Origin: an uncultured Phocaeicola sp.
GTDB lineage: Bacteria; Bacteroidota; Bacteroidia; Bacteroidales; Bacteroidaceae
Direction: 5' to 3'
Length of the DNA stretch: 64,000 nucleotides
NCBI GenBank assembly: GCA_944321015.1
Contig: CALUJS010000010.1
Location: forward strand, 1 to 64,000
The notes below the pieces were generated by a model. It was given only the letters and a program-made list of their open reading frames with translations. It was not told the origin of the DNA and made no database searches. How positions within the stretch are numbered: position 1 is the stretch's first letter; every line of letters begins with the position of its first letter. This document shows positions 60,225 through 64,000 of the stretch, piece after piece. A program made the translations under genes and the position numbers.

Positions 60225-60267
60225 TGCTCAAATGTTAGTTCCCAAAGTTAGGAAGAACATTTGAGCA
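60225..60267 (-). promoter_or_regulatory. hut operon promoter with a 12-bp inverted repeat (candidate operator)
   Basis: TGCTCAAATGTT (60225-60236) and AACATTTGAGCA (60256-60267) are perfect inverted copies 19 bp apart. Between them, on the minus strand, is the -7 box TAACTTTG (60243-60250). One arm covers the expected transcription start and the other the spacer between -33 and -7. Arm centres are 31 bp apart, about three helical turns, as for a protein bound on one DNA face. It is a good candidate for a histidine/urocanate-responsive site, but no hut regulator gene is in the window. Confidence 0.6.
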
Positions 60268-60333
60268 ATATGCTATCCGAATTTATGTTTAGGGACATAA
60301 ATCCGCCGTGTGAGGCCGAAAAATGTGTTAAAT

Positions 60334-61551
60334 TTACGGAATAAGTAGCGAACTGTCACCGTAGCTCAGGAAACGGAAGCCGTGTCCGAGCGCGAAATCG
60401 TAGATTTTCCGCCAGTCGCCGTGTACGAATGCCGACACGAGCAACAGCAGGGTGCTCTTGGGCTGATGGAAGTTGGTCACCATGCGACGCACGATGCGGT
60501 ACCGGTATCCGGGGGCAATGATGATTTGGGTGCTCGAGTGGAGCGCTTCCAGATGGTGGCGGTCCATGTAGCCCAAGATGCACTGCAGGGCTTCGCGCGT
60601 GCTCAGTTCTGACGCGTCTTCATAAGGTTCCCATTGGTTCACGTGGAGTTCCTCTTCGCCGGCATCGGGATTGCGCCGGATGTGTATACCTATATAATAT
60701 AGGCTTTCCAGCGTGCGCACGGAAGTGGTGCCTACGGCCGTGGCTTCACATCCGTGGGCGAGGAGCTTCTTGATGGTGGCGCGGCTCACCGAGATGTATT
60801 CCGTGTGCATCTCGTGTCCGGCTATCTCTTCGCTCTTGACGGGCTTGAACGTGCCGGCTCCCACGTGCAGGGTCAGTTCTTCCAAGTCCACGCCTTTGTG
60901 TCGCAGTTCGTCCAGCACCCGCTCCGTGAAGTGCAGTCCGGCGGTGGGAGCGGCCACAGAGCCTTTTATTTTTGAATACACCGTCTGATAGGTCGTCTTG
61001 TCGCTTTCCTCCGTTGCGCGGTTCAGGTAGGGCGGTATGGGGAGTTCGCCCACGGCTTCGAGCACGTCGGCAAAAGTCAGCGTGGGGTTGTCCCACTCAA
61101 AATCCACCCGGTGGCTCGTGCCCCGGCATTCGCCGCGCGTGGCTGTCAGGCGTGTGGGGATGCCCTTCACTTCTATCTCGCGCGTGAGCCTGCCTTCCTT
61201 CCATTTCTTCAGGTTGCCTATCATGCAGAGCCAGCTGCACCGCCCGGTCTGCTGGAACGAAAGCGCATAATCGGCCGGAACGGCCGGTTCCAGACAGAAC
61301 ACTTCGATGAGCGCGCCCGTCTCCTTGCGGAAATGCAGGCGGGCCTGGATGACTTTCGTGTTGTTGAATATCATCAGACTGCCGGTCGGAATGTAGTCGG
61401 GCAGCGACGTGAAGCGGTCTTCGCTCACTTCCCCGTGGCGGTAGACCAGAAGTTTGGACTGGTCGCGCACGGGCAGGGGAAACTTGGCGATGCGCTCGTC
61501 GGGCAGGGGATAGTCGAAATCTTCGATACGGATATGCTTGGTGTCTTGCAT
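60334..61551 (-). CDS. queA: S-adenosylmethionine:tRNA ribosyltransferase-isomerase
   Basis: This enzyme builds epoxyqueuosine on tRNA by transferring the ribosyl part of AdoMet to preQ1. The 405 residues carry FDYPLPDERIAKFPLPVRDQSKLLVY at the start (split here only by eye into FDYPLPDERIAKFP and the rest), IFNNTKVIQARL, GSVAAPTAGLHFTERVLDEL, LHVGAGTFKPV and AVGTTSVRTLESL, with NFHQPKSTLLLLVSAF near the end. ATG 61551 is used; the longer frame upstream runs into repeat array H and past the -7 box at 61574-61581. Confidence 0.95.
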   Translation of the reverse strand: MQDTKHIRIEDFDYPLPDERIAKFPLPVRDQSKLLVYRHGEVSEDRFTSLPDYIPTGSLMIFNNTKVIQARLHFRKETGALIEVFCLEPAVPADYALSFQQTGRCSWLCMIGNLKKWKEGRLTREIEVKGIPTRLTATRGECRGTSHRVDFEWDNPTLTFADVLEAVGELPIPPYLNRATEESDKTTYQTVYSKIKGSVAAPTAGLHFTERVLDELRHKGVDLEELTLHVGAGTFKPVKSEEIAGHEMHTEYISVSRATIKKLLAHGCEATAVGTTSVRTLESLYYIGIHIRRNPDAGEEELHVNQWEPYEDASELSTREALQCILGYMDRHHLEALHSSTQIIIAPGYRYRIVRRMVTNFHQPKSTLLLLVSAFVHGDWRKIYDFALGHGFRFLSYGDSSLLIP

Positions 61552-61573
61552 CTGTTCTGTTTTTAATCGGCTG

Positions 61574-61581
61574 CAAAAGTA
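61574..61581 (-). promoter_or_regulatory. Candidate queA promoter -7 box
   Basis: The minus strand reads TACTTTTG, 23 bp before the queA ATG. No consensus -33 was found. Confidence 0.5.
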
Positions 61582-61661
61582 GCAAAAGTTGTGGATATGT
61601 GTCACATGTGCCGCCTGCAAAGTGGGCTGCCGGCGCGCATCCAAAGCGCCCCGCGAGCATC

Positions 61662-61749
61662 CATATCTCGGCTTGCGAGCGCCCATATATCCGCTCGTGA
61701 GCGTCCATATCCTCGCTCGCAGGCGTCCATATTGACGCTCAAAGGCCGG
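61662..61749. repeat. 22-bp palindromic repeat array H (4 units)
   Basis: Units start at 61662, 61684, 61706 and 61728, all with CATAT. The last reads CATATTGACGCTCAAAG, nearly identical to the last unit of array E, so array ends are conserved between loci. Two looser pieces (ATCCAAAGCGCC, CGCGAGCATC) precede it. It lies in the 299-bp divergent gap between queA and the secreted C25-like gene. Confidence 0.85.
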
Positions 61750-61783
61750 TCGGGTATGAGCGGAATCCGGCTTCGGGAGGTTA

Positions 61784-61815
61784 TTTGCATTTGCAAAACA
61801 AAAGACATATATTTG
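61784..61815 (+). promoter_or_regulatory. Consensus Bacteroidota promoter for the C25-like gene
   Basis: TTTG (61784-61787), a 20-bp spacer and TATATTTG (61808-61815) match the consensus. It begins 35 bp after the end of array H, with ATG 61851 downstream. Confidence 0.75.
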
Positions 61816-61850
61816 CCTCGTATTTCAAAACTTGTAAATCTTAACACGAC

Positions 61851-63428
61851 ATGAAAAAATGGATATTGGGTTTACTGCTTCTGTGCGCAGGCTTGAATCT
61901 GCCGGAAGCAGTCCGGGCACGGGAACTTCCGCGTCGCCCCGAATATGTGATTGTAGCCTCCTATCGTGTGTCGAACGACCCCGAATGGATGGACGTCATC
62001 GAAGCTTTGAAGAAAAAGCACAAGGGTTCCGAGGTGTGCTATTACAAGGAGTCGCCCCGCGAGGTGATGGGCAACTTGCGGTGGTATTACCCGCGCTATG
62101 TCGCCGTGGTGGAAAAACCGGAACACATCGGCCGCGATTTCGTGGTGGACTTGAACCGCATGAGCCGTGAAGTGGACGACGACATCTATGCCGATTTCAT
62201 CTGGGGCATCATCACCGGATATGACGCCCGGGCAGCATTGCGCCTGGTGAACGATACGGAAAAGCCCAAAGTGCTGCGTTCGGCGTTGACCACGGTGAGC
62301 GTATTGGGTGACGGACACTGGTTTGAGGATTTCGCGTTCATTTCCGATGCCAAGCCGGGCCTCGTGGGCGAACGCGCGAAGGGACAGACGACGCTCGTTG
62401 AGGCCATGGTGACCGACAGCGCAGACAACCGCATGTATCGCGACATGGTGCAGAAGGCCATGGACGAAGGCAAGATGTTGCGTTTGCCGAAGGACTTTTC
62501 CGTCGGTAAGCTCAACCTGCTGCAGCGTTTCTATGATTTCTATGTCAAGCATGACCCCGATGTGGTCATTACCGCGGCACATGCCACGGAGAAGAACCTG
62601 GAGATGCCGTTTTCCAGCGGCAACATCATGTGTCGTGACGGCAAGCTCTATGCCGACTTTCCCGACGGGCCGAAAGACTTGGTTGAGTCCGGGAAGACAC
62701 GTGTCTACCTCCCTGTCGGAAACTGTCTCATGGGCAACGTGAACAACACGAAGGAGAGCATGGCCATCGCATTCATGAACAGCGCGCGGGTCGACATGCT
62801 TGCCGGAGGCTATGTGGTCGAAACATGGTACGGGCGTAACGGCTGGGGCGGTTTATGCTACTTCATGAACAATCCGGGTCGGTACACGATTCCCGAAGCG
62901 TTCTTCCTCAACCAGCAGGACATGATGTTCCAGCTCCGCCAGATGGCGCCGGCTTTGGTCAACAAGCCTTTCCCCTTTGCCGAAGGGCCCAATCACATGA
63001 ATCCGGAATATGCCTCGGCCGCAAAGATGAATGGTGGAACCATCTCGACGGATGCCTTCGGCTTCTTCTACGATCGCGACGTGGTGGCCCTCTACGGCGA
63101 TCCGGCATGGGATGTGCGTCTGGCCGAGCAACCCGATGCCAATGACTATGAGGTGAGCTACAAGGTGAAGTCGGAAGAGTGTGTCGTGACCATCGAGACC
63201 GGACCGAACTACAGCGAAGAACGCTTGCGCGGTGCCGATTTCCGTTCGCCCCACGTCGGCGAACTCCCGTTCAGTTTCTTGTTCCCCAAGCGTCTGCGCA
63301 ATCCGCGTCTGGCGGATGGCCAGTCGTGGAAGGCTGCTGTGGACGAGAATTTCCTGCTCATCTATGAGCCGAACTTCGAGCCCAATAAGAAATATACCAT
63401 TACACTGACCATAGACCCATTACGTTAA
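61851..63428 (+). CDS. Secreted protein with possible gingipain/caspase-like (clan CD) cysteine peptidase domain
   Basis: This 525-residue protein has a Sec signal peptide (MKKWILGLLLLCAGLNLPEA, cleavage near residue 24). The region from 30 to about 340 alternates hydrophobic strands and helices (YVIVASYRVS, YVAVVEKPEHIG, ADFIWGIITGYDA, TTVSVLGDGHWF). It contains VVITAAHATEKNLEM (His244) and YLPVGNCLMGNVNN (Cys292), placed like the His/Cys dyad of gingipain-type C25 and other caspase-fold peptidases. MLAGGYVVETWYGRNGWGG follows, and the last 100 residues look like an Ig-like domain. I do not recognise a named family with certainty; the peptidase call is inference. It is probably co-transcribed with the DUF2130 gene 10 bp downstream. 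Confidence 0.55.
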   Translation: MKKWILGLLLLCAGLNLPEAVRARELPRRPEYVIVASYRVSNDPEWMDVIEALKKKHKGSEVCYYKESPREVMGNLRWYYPRYVAVVEKPEHIGRDFVVDLNRMSREVDDDIYADFIWGIITGYDARAALRLVNDTEKPKVLRSALTTVSVLGDGHWFEDFAFISDAKPGLVGERAKGQTTLVEAMVTDSADNRMYRDMVQKAMDEGKMLRLPKDFSVGKLNLLQRFYDFYVKHDPDVVITAAHATEKNLEMPFSSGNIMCRDGKLYADFPDGPKDLVESGKTRVYLPVGNCLMGNVNNTKESMAIAFMNSARVDMLAGGYVVETWYGRNGWGGLCYFMNNPGRYTIPEAFFLNQQDMMFQLRQMAPALVNKPFPFAEGPNHMNPEYASAAKMNGGTISTDAFGFFYDRDVVALYGDPAWDVRLAEQPDANDYEVSYKVKSEECVVTIETGPNYSEERLRGADFRSPHVGELPFSFLFPKRLRNPRLADGQSWKAAVDENFLLIYEPNFEPNKKYTITLTIDPLR

Positions 63429-63438
63429 GCTGTTCCTT

Positions 63439-64000
63439 ATGAAAGAAATCAGTTGCCCCAAATGCGGAAGTGTGTTCCGGGTGGATGAAGCCGACTATGC
63501 CTCTATCGTCGACCAGGTGAAGACAGCCGAGTTTCAGGCTGAAATAGGCCGGCGCATGGCCGAACTCCAAAAACAGTATCAAGCCGAACAAAGAGCCAAC
63601 GAGCTCAAACTGGAGCAGGAGTTACAAAAACGGCTGACGGCCAAAGAGCTGGAGATGGGAAAGAAAAACAGCGAGATAGAGCGTCTCAAGGCCCAACTTG
63701 CCACCATCGCCCAAGCCAAAGAACTGGAGTTGAAGGATGAACTGGCCAAGAAGGAAAAGGAGATATTCGCCCTGCGAAATACCATTGCTCAGAACGACAG
63801 CGCGCAGCGGCTGGCCGTCATCGAGGAACAACGCAAGGCGCAGGAAGCCTTGAAGGTCAAAGAGCAACAAATTGCCGAACTCACCGGAAAGGTCGCCCTG
63901 GAACGGAGCGAAGCCTCCTTGCGCGAGCATGGACTCAAGAAGGAATTTGAGCTACTGCTGAAGCAGAAACAGGAAGAGGTGGACTACTACAAGGACCTGA
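63439..64000 (+). CDS. DUF2130 family protein, N-terminal part (cut by the window end)
   Basis: The visible 187 residues start MKEISCPKCGSVFRVDEADY, a zinc-ribbon-like pair of cysteines. A long charged coiled coil follows (for example LKLEQELQKRLTAKELEMGKK and EEQRKAQEALKVKEQQIAEL). This arrangement, CPxCG then coiled coil, is the start of DUF2130 proteins, whose C-terminal half has a nuclease-like fold in family descriptions. That half lies beyond base 64000. The function is unknown. Confidence 0.8.
   Translation, partial: MKEISCPKCGSVFRVDEADYASIVDQVKTAEFQAEIGRRMAELQKQYQAEQRANELKLEQELQKRLTAKELEMGKKNSEIERLKAQLATIAQAKELELKDELAKKEKEIFALRNTIAQNDSAQRLAVIEEQRKAQEALKVKEQQIAELTGKVALERSEASLREHGLKKEFELLLKQKQEEVDYYKDL

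Noticed and set aside
1..64000. tRNA, rRNA or mobile element genes
   Set aside because: No cloverleaf-like sequence, rRNA segment, transposase, integrase or terminal inverted repeat with target duplication was recognised in any intergenic gap.

Overview
This window looks like a stretch of core chromosome from a Bacteroidales bacterium with an unusually high G+C content for that order. The evidence is threefold. Many intergenic regions carry the Bacteroidota-type -7 element TAnnTTTG, sometimes with a TTTG box 19-20 bp upstream. The gene content includes Bacteroidota-specific families (NigD-like, DUF4369, DUF4348, DUF4827 and DUF4924 proteins, and an ECF sigma factor paired with a barrel protein). 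Local gene orders are also typical of the group (lysE-like/DUF4924/rfbD/prfC; sua5/clc/fmt; rpe/comEC/DHH; a hut operon with separate ftcD and cyclodeaminase genes). No insertion sequence, prophage, CRISPR array, rRNA or tRNA was seen. The genus cannot be fixed from sequence reading alone.

Layout. 1-4.3 kb: the tail of dnaB, then pheT-yebC-TSCPD. 4.3-10.5 kb: a TamB-like giant protein divergent from a secreted C1-family aminopeptidase. 10.6-14.0 kb: dnaX divergent from a divIC-like gene, a small membrane protein and a DUF4369 lipoprotein. 14.3-19.3 kb: a tight five-gene minus-strand operon (GT2 glycosyltransferase, dihydroorotase, stand-alone MetH activation domain, membrane phosphoesterase, PlsC). 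19.4-25.2 kb: pncB, and a substrate-binding lipoprotein, porin and TPR protein. 25.3-31.0 kb: pgk, pheS-MFS-nth and an isolated DUF4143 ATPase. 31.4-35.7 kb: a DUF4348 lipoprotein, murB, an MBL hydrolase and a convergent DUF3352-like protein. 36.0-41.1 kb: a secreted phospholipase D/cardiolipin synthase-like protein, a LysE-type exporter, DUF4924, rfbD and prfC. 41.6-53.7 kb: sua5, a ClC channel, fmt, a NigD-like lipoprotein, an ECF sigma factor with a membrane/barrel protein, rpe, comEC, nrnA-like, DUF4827 and glmM. 53.85-60.2 kb: a complete histidine utilisation operon (hutU-ftcD-hutI-cyclodeaminase-hutH). 60.3-64 kb: queA, and a secreted protein with a possible gingipain/caspase-like dyad followed by a DUF2130 protein.

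The most striking non-coding signal is a family of eight intergenic arrays (near 0.4, 10.5, 14.2, 20.7, 31.2, 35.8, 46.0 and 61.7 kb). Each has about 3-5 degenerate 22-bp units that alternate a CATAT core with a GC-rich palindrome close to GACGCTCGCGAGCGTC. The period is exactly 22 and there are no spacers. In several arrays the ends carry inverted TTGAGCG / CGCTCAA motifs. Four of the eight arrays sit in divergent promoter regions. A separate array of ten 23-bp repeats follows the prfC terminator, and an 8-bp-period inverted repeat tract precedes the MFS gene. A 12-bp perfect inverted repeat brackets the hut operon -7 element and is a good operator candidate.

All functional calls come from recognising motifs and families by eye; no database search was run.
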